A DNA stretch of 64,000 nt from assembly GCF_963675585.1 (NCBI RefSeq), contig NZ_OY776414.1, positions 785,001-849,000 on the forward strand, given 5' to 3'. Source of the DNA: an uncultured Draconibacterium sp. (GTDB taxonomy: Bacteria > Bacteroidota > Bacteroidia > Bacteroidales > Prolixibacteraceae). Positions 8,494 through 18,442 of this stretch are shown piece by piece (position 1 is the stretch's first letter; each line of letters starts with the position of its first letter). Both the position numbers and the translations under genes were made by a program. The notes under the pieces were generated by a model, which worked only from the letters and a program-made list of their open reading frames with translations, was not told where the DNA came from and did no database searches.

Positions 8494-9455
8494 TAAAGCA
8501 GTTTATCGATGATTTCTTCGATGGTTTTATTTTCGGCTTCAGCCTTGTAGTTTTTAATAATACGGTGACGCAAAATTGACGGCGCTATCGCCTGTACATC
8601 TTCAATGTCGGGCGAATATTTTCCGTGAAGAGCAGCATGGGTTTTTGCTCCAAGAACCAGGTACTGCGATGCACGCGGCCCGGCTCCCCATTTTAGGTAC
8701 TGGTTTGCCACTTCTGCTGCGTTTTCTTTTCCCGGACGTGTTTTGGCCGCCAGATTTACCGCATACTTTAATACGTTATCGTTAACCGGAATTTTAAGAA
8801 TTAAATTCTGGAATTCTATAATTTCTTTCCCCGAGATAATCGGTTTTAATTCGATGTTCTGCGTTGTTGTTGTATTTTTTACAATCGTTAACTCGTCGGC
8901 AAGTTTTGGATAATCTAACCACACCGAGAACATAAAACGGTCGAGTTGCGCCTCGGGCAGTGGGTAGGTACCTTCTTGCTCAATCGGGTTTTGTGTAGCC
9001 AATACAAAAAACGGGCGGTCGAGATCGAAATGTTGCCCGGCGGCAGTTACCGAACGTTCCTGCATGGCTTCAAGCAAAGCCGACTGCGTTTTAGGTGGTG
9101 TTCGGTTAATTTCGTCGGCCAGAATTATATTCGAGAACAAAGGCCCTTTTATAAATTTAAACTGACGTTCCTTGTCCAGAATTTCGGTCCCAATTATGTC
9201 CGAAGGCATTAAATCGGGTGTAAACTGAATGCGGTTGTATTTTAAACCCAGTGTTTTTGCAATGGTAGTTACCAACAGTGTTTTTGCCAAACCCGGAACA
9301 CCAATTAATAAAACATGGCCACGGCTAAAAAGCGAAATCAACACCTGGGTCACGACTTCATCCTGACCGTAAATAACTTTGGTAATTTCTTTTTTTAATT
9401 CTTCAAATTTCGCGCGCAGGGCGTCAAGCGCTTCAACGTCGTTTTTATATTCCAT
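8493..9455 (-). CDS. MoxR-family AAA+ ATPase
   Basis: A cytoplasmic AAA+ ATPase of 320 aa. Walker A is GVPGLAKT (residues 52-59), Walker B IILADEINR (D114, E115), followed by TPPKTQSALLEAMQE and sensor 1 in FVLATQNPIEQEGTYPLPEA, all typical of the MoxR branch. MoxR proteins usually work with von Willebrand A and DUF58 partners in maturation of other complexes. None is next to it here; it sits between a SurA-like chaperone and the OstA-like gene. The start at 9455 follows the surA stop by 15 bases. The substrate is unknown. Confidence 0.88.
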   Translation of the reverse strand: MEYKNDVEALDALRAKFEELKKEITKVIYGQDEVVTQVLISLFSRGHVLLIGVPGLAKTLLVTTIAKTLGLKYNRIQFTPDLMPSDIIGTEILDKERQFKFIKGPLFSNIILADEINRTPPKTQSALLEAMQERSVTAAGQHFDLDRPFFVLATQNPIEQEGTYPLPEAQLDRFMFSVWLDYPKLADELTIVKNTTTTQNIELKPIISGKEIIEFQNLILKIPVNDNVLKYAVNLAAKTRPGKENAAEVANQYLKWGAGPRASQYLVLGAKTHAALHGKYSPDIEDVQAIAPSILRHRIIKNYKAEAENKTIEEIIDKLL

Positions 9456-9470
9456 GGGGCGTTTTGCTAA

Positions 9471-10814
9471 TTATTTAATCCAGTGGTCGAAATTAAAGTT
9501 ACAGTTGGCGTAAGTATTGTCAATGCGAATGTAAGTTTGCGACTGACGTTCAGCGATCCATTTCTGTAAGGTTTCTTCTTTCTTTTTTGTCAGATACATT
9601 TCGGCCAGCGTTTGGTAATCGTTTTGCAGGTCGGCTTTGTGTGCTTCAATTTTATTGGTAAGCATCACAATTTTATATATCTGTTGCTGGTTTTCCATAT
9701 CAATGGTTTCGAATGGTTTCGAAATCTCATTTAAATTCATGTCGGCCAAAATCTTACTCACATCGCCATCCAGCTCTTCAATCGAAAATTTCGACGACAT
9801 GGTATTGGGATTAATGGTTATACCACCGTTGTTTCTTGTGTTTTTATCAAACGAGAACATCATGGCTGCCTGTTCGAATTCAATTTCGTCTTTACGAATC
9901 AGGTTGGCCAGACTATCCAAACGGTTAAACGCTTCTTCTTTGGCTTCAACCGATACTTTTGGTTTCATTAAAATATGGCGGGTGTTTACTTTCGATCCCT
10001 GTTTATCAACCAACTGAATAATGTGATATCCAAAAGCACTTTTTACCACGTTCGATACTTTGTCGCCTTTTAAGTTAAAGGCTGCCGATGCGTAAGCGGG
10101 GTCGAGTTGCGCACGTCCAGAATAACCAATTACACCACCATCTTTTGCCGATGGACCTTCGGAATAGATTACAGCCATTGCCGCAAAACTGGAACCGTTT
10201 TCAACACGTTTTTTTATGTCACGTAACTTTGCTTTTACGCGGTTTTCTTCTTCCAGTTCAACTGTTGGCTGAATGGTAATTTGTGCGTATTCAAATTGAG
10301 TTGGAATGGTTGGTACTTCTTCCGGTTTTAAGCTGCGGTAGTTGTAGCGTACTTCCGAAGGAGTTACCGTAACGTTTTCAACAATTTTAGATTTCATTTG
10401 CTGACTCAACAGTTGTTCTCTGATGGCTTCCTGCATATCGGATTTTATCAAAGCGATAGGCTTTTTAAAGTATGCTTCAACGGCTTTTTCGGTTCCAAAA
10501 TGCGACATGTACATTTGCAACTGTCCGTCCATTTGCTGGTTAATCTGGTTTGGAGTTACTGTAATTAAAGTGTCTTGTTCGGCTTCGGCAACCAATAATT
10601 TGTTGATTAAAAAGTCTTCCAGAATTTCGCATTTCATGTCACCGTCAGATGTAATTCCCTGCGCTTGTTGGTTCATGTGCATGTTTTCAATGTCCGATTT
10701 CAGGATAATGTTTCCTCCAACAATTGCCACAATCTGGTCGATAACTTTATCTTGAGCTTTTACTCCGCCACTTACAAAAAGCAGAATTAAAAGTAGTCCC
10801 GGTAATCTATTCAT
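9471..10814 (-). CDS. surA: SurA-like peptidylprolyl isomerase
   Basis: A periplasmic chaperone of 447 aa for outer-membrane proteins. It has a signal peptide (LLLILLFVSGGVKAQ), a SurA N-terminal region beginning VIDQIVAIVGGNIILKSDIE, and two parvulin-type domains. The first contains GGVIGYSGRAQLDPAYASA and SAFGYHIIQLVD; the second begins at NTRHILMKP. The start at 10814 is preferred because it follows the upstream stop directly (TAATATG); an ATG at 10826 would overlap it by 11 bases. It is the third of three consecutive PPIase-type genes. Family membership is secure; the gene name is by analogy. Confidence 0.88.
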   Translation of the reverse strand: MNRLPGLLLILLFVSGGVKAQDKVIDQIVAIVGGNIILKSDIENMHMNQQAQGITSDGDMKCEILEDFLINKLLVAEAEQDTLITVTPNQINQQMDGQLQMYMSHFGTEKAVEAYFKKPIALIKSDMQEAIREQLLSQQMKSKIVENVTVTPSEVRYNYRSLKPEEVPTIPTQFEYAQITIQPTVELEEENRVKAKLRDIKKRVENGSSFAAMAVIYSEGPSAKDGGVIGYSGRAQLDPAYASAAFNLKGDKVSNVVKSAFGYHIIQLVDKQGSKVNTRHILMKPKVSVEAKEEAFNRLDSLANLIRKDEIEFEQAAMMFSFDKNTRNNGGITINPNTMSSKFSIEELDGDVSKILADMNLNEISKPFETIDMENQQQIYKIVMLTNKIEAHKADLQNDYQTLAEMYLTKKKEETLQKWIAERQSQTYIRIDNTYANCNFNFDHWIK

Positions 10815-10815
10815 A

Positions 10816-11688
10816 TTAATTTTCATTTGTTTCCTTGTTATATATTCTAAACTTGTTTTGTCGTATTCCTTCTGTATAAATGTTTTCTTCAATGTCTTTT
10901 AAGAACTTAATTTTCCGCTGGTTCAAAATTAAATTTTTTATGTTGTTTTCCACAAATTCAATTGGAGCCAGGTCGTTTGTTAACTTATAATCCTGAATGC
11001 TGACAAGATAATAATATTTTGAATCATTCATTTCTTTTAAGGTATTCCGGCGCAGAAACTGTTCCGGACTCTCCACTTCAACAGGGAAGTTTTTTTGTAA
11101 AACCTGAAAGTCGATCCAGTTATCGGTTGATATTTCTACCGTTTTTGCGTAACGACTTCCGTATTCACGAAGTTCGGCCAGTCCTTCCTCCGAAGTGTCT
11201 TCCACCAACGCTTTAACTAAATCGGGGTTCGCCAAATCCTCAGGTATTTTCAGAAATATGGCTTTTACAATGCACCGATTTAAATTAAAATCGGAGTTGT
11301 GGGCGTTGTAATAGTTTTCAATTTCAGATGCAGAAACCACCGTGTCGAGACGCTGTTTTATCAATTCGTTTTTGTATTTGTATATAATCAGCGAGTTTCG
11401 GTACGCCAACAATTCCGCATCCACATTTTTTTGTTCCGGACTAAGGTTTTCATCTGCCTTTTGAATCAGCAACTGTTGTTTTACCCATTTGTTAATGTAG
11501 TCGTTTACCAATAAAATGCTGTCCTCTTTGCTGCTGTTTTTAGGAAGTATTTCCAAAATAGCGGATTCGTAGAGTACCTTGTCGCCAACTTTGGCCACAG
11601 GAGTATCATTTGTTTCCGAAACGCAACTACCCAAAACAAGGAGGGCGGCTACAATTAATCCATATTTTAGAAAATGCTTAAATGGCAT
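10816..11688 (-). CDS. PPIase-like periplasmic lipoprotein
   Basis: A 290-aa lipoprotein with a signal ending VLGSC (lipobox; Cys about residue 22). It then has a SurA-like N-terminal region (VAKVGDKVLYESAILEILP) and a helix-rich middle part, but I see no complete parvulin catalytic domain, so it may be a chaperone without isomerase activity. The ATG at 11688 is used; the TTG one codon upstream is less likely. It overlaps the preceding PPIase gene by 11 bases and abuts surA, so all three are translationally coupled. Confidence 0.75.
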   Translation of the reverse strand: MPFKHFLKYGLIVAALLVLGSCVSETNDTPVAKVGDKVLYESAILEILPKNSSKEDSILLVNDYINKWVKQQLLIQKADENLSPEQKNVDAELLAYRNSLIIYKYKNELIKQRLDTVVSASEIENYYNAHNSDFNLNRCIVKAIFLKIPEDLANPDLVKALVEDTSEEGLAELREYGSRYAKTVEISTDNWIDFQVLQKNFPVEVESPEQFLRRNTLKEMNDSKYYYLVSIQDYKLTNDLAPIEFVENNIKNLILNQRKIKFLKDIEENIYTEGIRQNKFRIYNKETNEN

Positions 11689-13573
11689 CAATCGATTTTA
11701 ATAGTTTTTTATTGATTTTGACTTTGTATTTACTGCGTAATTCTTTAATCCAGTTTTCTTCCAGGTAGTTCTGGTATTCCGAAATGTACAAACCGCGGGC
11801 CTCGTCAAGTAACTTTTGCGACGGAAGTATTTTGTCGCCCCTGATAAAGGTAGTGGCACTGTCGAAATCTTTTGGCTCGCTGCCGTTCCAAACATAATAA
11901 TCAACAATGTGATTGCGGCCTTCTTCCCAGGCACCGTTTTCAAAAGTAATCACTTCCTTTTCGGTATTTAACTGGTCTGCAATTTCTTCAATGGTCATTT
12001 CTTCGGCAAACATGTTTTCGGCTTGTTCTCTAACTTCAGCGCTTTCGCAGGTTATAATAGTACCTTTAAAACGTTCGCCCCAATGAAATTTGTTTTTATT
12101 TTTCTGATAAAAAGCTTCTAACCCGGTTGAATCTTCCGAAGCAAAGTTCCAGATTTTATCCTGCGAAATGGCAAACAATAAAATCCCGTCGTGGTACTCA
12201 TTCATTAAATAGCGGAATTCCGGGTATTTCGTCTCCAGTTTTGAGTCTTCCAGCTTTGTAATTTCATCGTCAACCCAGATATCGTAAACCGAAAGATAAG
12301 CGCCTTTTGAAATCTTTTTTTCCTGAAGGTATTTGCTTAGCTCACTTGTACCATAGGTTTTATTGTCGATGCTAAAAAGTGAAAGCTCCGGAATGGCTTG
12401 TTCGTCCTGAATGTTTTTTCCGGCCAGACTGTTTTTTGCCTCCGAATTTTCGCTGAAATTATATTCCTCTTTTAATTTCTCAACAAAGGCTTTTTTGCTT
12501 GAAGTTCTGCGTTCCGGATCTCTTTTTATCTTGTTTTCTATTTCTGCTTTCGATTCCTCAAACGACGCAACCGGCCTTTCGTTCAGCTTTTTTATAATGT
12601 GATATCCAAAAGCAGTTTCAACAGGTTCCGAAATATCGCCACTATTTTTCAGCGCAAAAGCTGCATCCGAAAACTCTGCAACAATTCTGCCGGCTGCAAA
12701 CCAGGGCATTTCTCCGCCTTTCACCGCCGAACGTTTGTCCTGCGATTCTTTCTTAGCCATGTCGGCAAAATCGGCCCCGTTTAAAAGCAGCTTGTAAATG
12801 GCGTCAATTTCAGCTTTGGCTTTGGCTTTAACTTCCGGTGTAGCATCTTTGGGTACATTTTTCATAATGTGGGCCACCTGAATTTCGCCCTTGTTTTCGC
12901 GGATGTCGTGCACCTGAATCAAGTGGTAGCCAAACGAGGTACGCACCGGCTCCGAGATTTCTCCAACAGGAGTTGAAAACGCAGCATCTTCAAAAGGTGC
13001 TACCATCATAAATGCTGAAAAATAACCCAGCTTTCCCTTGTTGTTTACGGCCGATGGATCTTGTGAATGCTCAGCGGCTGCTTCACCAAAATCTTTTCCG
13101 TTTCTTATTTCTTCCTTAATTGCCTTTAGGCGGTCAAGTACTTCTTTCTCTTTTCCGGGTGATGCCTTTTGGTCGAGGCTGAGTAAAATATGGCTGGCAC
13201 TTACTTCGTGTGTCATCCGTCGGTAGATTTCATGCACCAGTTGGTCGTCGAATTTTACATCGGTTAAATAAGGAGCTGCAATTTCTTTTCTGTATCCGGC
13301 CAGTTCATTGATAAAAGCCTGGCTGGTATCCATTTTAAGATTTTCTGCCTCAACTACCTTTAATTTGAAATCGATAAAAAGATCGAGGTATTCTTTTGGT
13401 GTCTTTTTTTCTGTTTCGTTGTACAGGTTCGAATTGTTCTTTTTGTAAATGTGTTCAAATTCCTGCGCGTCAATTTGTTGATTGTCGATACTAACAATAA
13501 CATCATCGGTTTGGGCGTGTATTTGAAATGCGAAGGCAATAAAAAGTATAAGCGAATATATAATCCGATTCAT
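11678..13573 (-). CDS. Periplasmic peptidylprolyl isomerase with two parvulin domains
   Basis: A secreted chaperone/isomerase of 631 aa. A signal peptide (IIYSLILFIAFAFQIHAQ) is followed by an N-terminal helical region and two PpiC-type domains: one from about residue 115 (ASHILLSLDQ to SFGYHLIQVHD) and one from about 225 (VAHIMKNVP to AFGYHIIKKLNERP). The C-terminal 290 residues are not recognised. The start at 13573 follows weak spacing; ATG at 13582 is an alternative. It is the first of three PPIase-type genes after guaB, a group expected to serve outer-membrane protein folding. Confidence 0.85.
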   Translation of the reverse strand: MNRIIYSLILFIAFAFQIHAQTDDVIVSIDNQQIDAQEFEHIYKKNNSNLYNETEKKTPKEYLDLFIDFKLKVVEAENLKMDTSQAFINELAGYRKEIAAPYLTDVKFDDQLVHEIYRRMTHEVSASHILLSLDQKASPGKEKEVLDRLKAIKEEIRNGKDFGEAAAEHSQDPSAVNNKGKLGYFSAFMMVAPFEDAAFSTPVGEISEPVRTSFGYHLIQVHDIRENKGEIQVAHIMKNVPKDATPEVKAKAKAEIDAIYKLLLNGADFADMAKKESQDKRSAVKGGEMPWFAAGRIVAEFSDAAFALKNSGDISEPVETAFGYHIIKKLNERPVASFEESKAEIENKIKRDPERRTSSKKAFVEKLKEEYNFSENSEAKNSLAGKNIQDEQAIPELSLFSIDNKTYGTSELSKYLQEKKISKGAYLSVYDIWVDDEITKLEDSKLETKYPEFRYLMNEYHDGILLFAISQDKIWNFASEDSTGLEAFYQKNKNKFHWGERFKGTIITCESAEVREQAENMFAEEMTIEEIADQLNTEKEVITFENGAWEEGRNHIVDYYVWNGSEPKDFDSATTFIRGDKILPSQKLLDEARGLYISEYQNYLEENWIKELRSKYKVKINKKLLKSIDAI

Positions 13574-13668
13574 TTTAATCATTTGTTTTGTTCTAATCCT
13601 ACATTTTTTCGAATAGCACTTTTTTCTACTATTCATTAAATCGTTTTTAATTGATAGTGTTCACCACA

Positions 13669-15144
13669 TTATTGTCTGCTGCTGTAGTTTGGCGCCTCGC
13701 GAGTTATACTAACATCGTGCGGATGGCTTTCCTGAACACCGGCATTGGATATACGTGTAAATTTTGCTTGTTGCAAAGCTTCTATGTTTTTTGCCCCGCA
13801 ATACCCCATTCCTGCGCGTAAACCTCCAATAAGCTGGTAAAGTACTTCGTACAACGAACCTTTGTAGGGTACACGAGCGGCAATTCCTTCGGGTACAAGC
13901 TTTTTAATATCTTCTTCCATATCCTGAAAATAGCGGTCTTTCGATCCTTTTTGCATGGCCTCAACCGATCCCATTCCGCGATACGATTTAAATTTTCGTC
14001 CCTGGTACAAAATGGTTTCACCGGGCGATTCTTCAACACCGGCAAACAAACCACCTGCCATTATTGAATCGGCTCCTGCAGCCAAACCTTTTACTATGTC
14101 GCCAGAATAACGAATTCCGCCATCGCCGATAACCGGAACTCCGGAACCTTTAATTGCTTTTGAAACATTATAAATGGCCGAAAGTTGCGGAATACCTACT
14201 CCGGCAATAACGCGGGTTGTACATATCGACCCAGGACCAATTCCAACCTTTACAGCATCGGCACCAGCTTTTACCAGTGCGATAGCGGCTTCTGCGGTTC
14301 CAATGTTTCCGGCAACCACATCTTTTTCAGGATATTTAGCTTTAATTTTTTTTAGCACTTCAATTACTCCACGGGTGTGGCCGTGAGCAGTGTCGATCAC
14401 CAATGCATCGGCCTGAGCCTTAATCAACTCATCCACTCTGTCCATGGTGTCGCCGGCAATTCCAACTCCGGCAGCAACACGCAGGCGGCCTTTTTCATCT
14501 TTACAGGCCAGTGGTTTATCTTTTGCCTTGGTAATGTCTTTGTAGGTTACAAGTCCAATAAGTTTATTGTTATTGTCAACTACAGGTAATTTTTCAATTT
14601 TATAATGCTGAAGTATGTCTGCTGCTTTTTCGAGGTTGGTCGATTCTTTGGTAGAAACCAGGTTGTCTTTGGTCATCACTTCCGAAATCGGACGTCTCAT
14701 ATTTTTTTCGAAACGAAGATCGCGGTTGGTAACAATTCCTACCAAAAAACCATTTTCGTCAACAACAGGAATTCCTCCAATTTTATATTTCGACATCAAT
14801 TCAAGCGCATCTTTCACTTTTTTGTCGGGAGTAATGGTAATCGGATCGTAGATCATCCCATTTTCCGCACGTTTTACCGTAGTCACCTGGTGTGCCTGTT
14901 CCAAAATCCCCATGTTTTTATGAAGTACGCCAATGCCGCCTTCGCGTGCAATTGCAATGGCCATTTTATTTTCGGTTACCGTATCCATGGCAGCCGATAA
15001 AATAGGAGTATTAATAATAATATTACGTGTGAATTTTGATGAGAGATCAACCTCGCGTGGCAAGAGTTCTGAATATGAAGGTATTAAAAGGACATCGTCG
15101 AAGGTTAAACCCTCAAATTGAATTTTGTCTTCCAGAAACGACAT
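13669..15144 (-). CDS. guaB: IMP dehydrogenase
   Basis: Oxidises IMP to XMP with NAD, the committed step of guanine nucleotide synthesis. At 491 aa it is full length. The TIM barrel begins FEGLTFDDVLLIPSYSE, two CBS domains occupy about residues 93-210, and the catalytic loop GPGSICTTR places the active Cys at residue 308. The flap and later motifs (YRGMGSVEAM) are present. It is transcribed divergently from recQ and followed by the PPIase genes. A second, unlike IMP dehydrogenase is encoded at 61077 in this window. Confidence 0.97.
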   Translation of the reverse strand: MSFLEDKIQFEGLTFDDVLLIPSYSELLPREVDLSSKFTRNIIINTPILSAAMDTVTENKMAIAIAREGGIGVLHKNMGILEQAHQVTTVKRAENGMIYDPITITPDKKVKDALELMSKYKIGGIPVVDENGFLVGIVTNRDLRFEKNMRRPISEVMTKDNLVSTKESTNLEKAADILQHYKIEKLPVVDNNNKLIGLVTYKDITKAKDKPLACKDEKGRLRVAAGVGIAGDTMDRVDELIKAQADALVIDTAHGHTRGVIEVLKKIKAKYPEKDVVAGNIGTAEAAIALVKAGADAVKVGIGPGSICTTRVIAGVGIPQLSAIYNVSKAIKGSGVPVIGDGGIRYSGDIVKGLAAGADSIMAGGLFAGVEESPGETILYQGRKFKSYRGMGSVEAMQKGSKDRYFQDMEEDIKKLVPEGIAARVPYKGSLYEVLYQLIGGLRAGMGYCGAKNIEALQQAKFTRISNAGVQESHPHDVSITREAPNYSSRQ

Positions 15145-15172
15145 GCTTGTTTTTTTAGTGTTTTATAAGCCG

Positions 15173-15180
15173 CAAAACTA
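15173..15180 (-). promoter_or_regulatory. -7 box of guaB promoter
   Basis: TAGTTTTG on the minus strand matches the Bacteroidota -7 consensus TAnnTTTG exactly. It lies 28 bases upstream of the guaB ATG. No clear -33 box was seen. Confidence 0.55.
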
Positions 15181-15277
15181 CAAAAAAATAGCGGACTACT
15201 ATAGAATAATTTGGGCTTACAGCGTTTTAGAACAATAAAAATTGTTAAAGCATAAAATGATTTCTTAATTTGTATTA

Positions 15278-17182
15278 ATGGAAGATTACAAACAACTGTT
15301 GGTTAAGTATTGGGGCTACCCCGATTTCCGTCCGCTGCAACTCGATATTATCGAGTCGGTGGCTGCCGGTAATGATACGCTTGGTTTAATGCCAACAGGA
15401 GGTGGAAAATCCATTACATTTCAGGTGTATTCCTTATCAAAACCGGGTATTTGTATTGTTGTTACTCCCTTAATTGCCTTAATGAAAGACCAGGTGGAAA
15501 GCCTGAATAAAAAAGGAATTAAAGCACTGGCAGTTCATAGCGGAATGACGGGCCGAGAGATAAAGCTAACGCTTGACAATGCGGTGTGGGGCGAGTACAA
15601 ATTTTTGTATGTATCGCCCGAACGTTTAAACTCTGAGCGTTTTCTGGAGCGTTTAGCGCAAATGAATGTGAATCTGCTCACTATCGACGAAGCGCATTGT
15701 ATTTCGCAGTGGGGCTACGATTTCCGACCGAGTTACCTAAACATCGTTCAGGCACGAACAATTTTGAAAGACGTGAGGGTGCTGGCTTTAACAGCAACTG
15801 CAACTCCAAAAGTGGCCGACGATATTCAGGATATACTCGGATTTAAAAAGAAGAACCTGATACAGATGTCGTTTTTCCGCGAAAATTTGAATTACCTGGT
15901 TCGAAATGTGGAGAATAAGTTTTCGTACTTAATTGATACCATTCAGAAAGTAAAAGGCTCGGGTGTGATTTATGTGCGCAACCGAAAAGCTACCCGCGAA
16001 GTATCGGATGAATTACGAAAAAATGGAATTTCGGCCAATTATTACCACGCCGGATTAAGTAATTTGATACGTAGCACACGCCAGGACAGCTGGTTGAGCG
16101 GACAGACACGTGTGATTGTGGCCACCAACGCATTTGGAATGGGGATTGACAAACCTGATGTACGGTTTGTTATTCACATTGATTCGCCCGATTCGCTGGA
16201 AGCCTATTACCAGGAAGCGGGCAGGGCAGGCCGCGACGGGAAAAAAGCAGCAGCCGTGCTTCTTTTTAACAACAGCGATAAAACAAAACTGAAAAAACAC
16301 ATTTCAGTTGCATTTCCTGAGGTTTCGAACATAAAACGGATTTATGATGCTCTGTGCAACTATTTTCAAATAGCCGTTGGCTACGGAAAAGGGAAGGTGC
16401 TGGAGTTTAGTTTGCAGGGATTTTCGCAGGCTTACAAATTTCAGCAGGCAATGGTTTACAATAGTCTTAAAATATTACAACGCGAAGGTTATGTTGAATT
16501 TACTGAAGAAGTGGATAGCCCGTCGCGGATTTATTTTACCGTTTCGCGTGAAGAGTTGTATAAGTTTCAGGTGGCAAACGCCAAACTCGATGATTTTATA
16601 AAATTGCTTTTGCGTTCGTATACAGGGCTGTTTACGGGTTACGTTACCATCGATGAAGAATTACTGGGAAAACGTTCGGGTTTAAACCACGAGCAAGTGT
16701 ACAACTATTTAAAACATTTGCGGCAATCGAATGTGGTGGATTATGTGCCCAAAAACCGCACGCCTTTTGTTTATTTTAGTAAAGAACGAGTTACCATTGA
16801 ACGTTTAAAAATATCGAAAGAGAATTACGATGTGCGGAAAAAAGATTACACTGCACGAATTGAATCGGTAATTGAATATGCGTCAAGTACTTTGAAATGC
16901 AGGAGCCAAATGTTGTTGGCTTACTTTGGCGAAACCGATGCGCCTCCGTGTGGTACTTGTGATGTGTGCAAAGCAAAAGAGTCGCTTCAAATGACTGATT
17001 TTGAGTTTGAAACAATTAGTAAACGAGTGAGGAAAATTATTGAAGTGCCGTGCTCTTACGAAAAATTACTAATTAAATTAGAAGGCGATCAGCAAAAAAT
17101 GCGGCAGGTAATTAAATGGTTGCTCGACAATAAAAAGATCATTTACCGGGTGGATAATAACCTGGAGTGGAATGCGAAGTAG
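15278..17182 (+). CDS. recQ: ATP-dependent DNA helicase RecQ
   Basis: A 3'-5' superfamily 2 helicase of 634 aa acting in recombination and repair. The helicase core has Walker A PTGGGKS (about residues 39-45), the DEAH box in TIDEAHCISQWGYDFRPSY, TATATPKV (motif III) and QEAGRAGRDGK (motif VI). The zinc-binding part of the RQC region is present: LKCRSQMLLAYF then CGTCDVCK near residues 541-568. The C-terminus is short and I see no HRDC domain. The ATG at 15278 is clear. It is divergent from guaB. Confidence 0.95.
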   Translation: MEDYKQLLVKYWGYPDFRPLQLDIIESVAAGNDTLGLMPTGGGKSITFQVYSLSKPGICIVVTPLIALMKDQVESLNKKGIKALAVHSGMTGREIKLTLDNAVWGEYKFLYVSPERLNSERFLERLAQMNVNLLTIDEAHCISQWGYDFRPSYLNIVQARTILKDVRVLALTATATPKVADDIQDILGFKKKNLIQMSFFRENLNYLVRNVENKFSYLIDTIQKVKGSGVIYVRNRKATREVSDELRKNGISANYYHAGLSNLIRSTRQDSWLSGQTRVIVATNAFGMGIDKPDVRFVIHIDSPDSLEAYYQEAGRAGRDGKKAAAVLLFNNSDKTKLKKHISVAFPEVSNIKRIYDALCNYFQIAVGYGKGKVLEFSLQGFSQAYKFQQAMVYNSLKILQREGYVEFTEEVDSPSRIYFTVSREELYKFQVANAKLDDFIKLLLRSYTGLFTGYVTIDEELLGKRSGLNHEQVYNYLKHLRQSNVVDYVPKNRTPFVYFSKERVTIERLKISKENYDVRKKDYTARIESVIEYASSTLKCRSQMLLAYFGETDAPPCGTCDVCKAKESLQMTDFEFETISKRVRKIIEVPCSYEKLLIKLEGDQQKMRQVIKWLLDNKKIIYRVDNNLEWNAK

Positions 17183-17183
17183 G

Positions 17184-17219
17184 CAGTTACAGTCACAGTC
17201 ACAGTTACAGTCACAGTTT
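17184..17219. repeat. CAGTYA hexamer array, 6 units
   Basis: Six units of 6 bp (CAGTTA or CAGTCA, last one CAGTTT) start two bases after the recQ stop codon. A shorter array of the same hexamer follows another gene at 20219-20242. Confidence 0.8.
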
Positions 17220-17818
17220 TTTTGATTTATAAAGATTGAAAATAGATTGAATAAGATTGATAAAAAACACCAAATTATTAGCAATCATCGCTGAAGACAA
17301 AAGACACATCCTTTTTAGTTTGAATCATTACTGCCCGGTTAAAACACAGTTCTAAAACAGATTACTTCGTTACGTTGCCAATGACAGATTATTCTTTTAG
17401 ACCCAGATCGTCGGTTGACTGACAGAGTGACGTTCTTAACTTACACTGAAGTTTCCCTGAAGCGTCATGCTGAACTTGTTTCAGCATCTCTTTCATTTTC
17501 TCATTTTGCGCAAAATTTTGGGTGGATCTTCGCGACGGCATCAGAACGGAGTGTTTGAAAATATGAGAGGGGGGATACACATTAGCCAGTCATTTCGAAC
17601 CGCGAGGATCGAAGCGGGAAGCTATCTCCTAAATTTAACCATACACCAATGATCTTGAAAATCAGGATTGGATCTTTCAAACATCAATCCTCCTCAATCC
17701 CTGCAATCTCCATCCATCTTCTAACATTTCACAGTTTCACATTTTATCAATCTTTCGTCTTCAGGCTTCCGTCTAAAAAAATTACTACTTTTGCACGAGT
17801 TTTTTATTCAGGGACAAA
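17220..17818. other. Gene-free interval with REP-like remnants
   Basis: No convincing coding region. It contains ATGCTGAA/TTTCAGCAT at 17464-17488, part of a GTCATGCTGAAC-type element, and GTCATTTCGA at 17589-17598 followed by TTCGA/TCGAA inversions to about 17630. Both resemble dispersed palindromic repeats of Bacteroidota. The promoter of the downstream DUF5063 gene lies at the right end. Confidence 0.55.
17786..17793 (+). promoter_or_regulatory. -7 box of the DUF5063-exonuclease-methyltransferase operon
   Basis: TACTTTTG followed by C is an exact match to the Bacteroidota TAnnTTTG box, 26 bases before the ATG at 17819. The -33 position has TTTCG rather than TTTG. Confidence 0.6.
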
Positions 17819-18442
17819 ATGAGTGATTCAGGTACAAATCAAATTGTATATTCAAAAAATGTTGTGGAGTTTGTTACAGTTGCTAATGAATTTTGCTCTA
17901 CAATGGAGAACGTAGCACATTTTTCAGCTGAGGATAATCTGAAAAGATTACAAAAGCTAATGCCACTTCTGTATCTGAAAATTGCAGTTCTACCAAAATT
18001 CGATCGAATTATGGATGATGAACTGGAGAAATTTATCTCGGAGCTGGATTACAATATGTTGCACCAAAAATGGTTGCAGCTGTTGGGCGAAAACGATAGC
18101 TTTTATGAAGTTTTCGATCCGAATATTCAGTTTGGAGAAGAAACGGTTAGGGCCAGTATTTCGGAAAATTTGCTGGATGTTTATCAGGATTTGAAAGATT
18201 TTATTACTGCTTATAGTATTGGTAACGAGGATGTGATGCATGATTCGCTGTCGGAATGTATTTTTCATTTTGAGGAATTTTGGGGGCAGCAGCTTTTAAA
18301 TGTATTACGCGCAGTTCATATGCTATTATTCAGTAATGCTGATCTTTCAGGCGAAACCAGCACAGACGATGATGTTGTGCCCGGAAGTGGTAACCCAAAA
18401 TGGTTGGATAATTTTTGGGGAACAAATGAGGAGGAGATGTAA
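17819..18442 (+). CDS. DUF5063-domain protein
   Basis: A cytoplasmic, mostly helical acidic protein of 207 aa, recognised as a DUF5063-type protein (VVEFVTVANEFC near the start, MPLLYLKI, and FHFEEFWGQQLLN near residue 150). The function of the family is unknown. Its TAA is followed directly by the ATG of the exonuclease gene, and that gene overlaps a methyltransferase gene, so the three form one tightly coupled unit. The ATG at 17819 has a well placed promoter box upstream. Confidence 0.75.
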   Translation: MSDSGTNQIVYSKNVVEFVTVANEFCSTMENVAHFSAEDNLKRLQKLMPLLYLKIAVLPKFDRIMDDELEKFISELDYNMLHQKWLQLLGENDSFYEVFDPNIQFGEETVRASISENLLDVYQDLKDFITAYSIGNEDVMHDSLSECIFHFEEFWGQQLLNVLRAVHMLLFSNADLSGETSTDDDVVPGSGNPKWLDNFWGTNEEEM

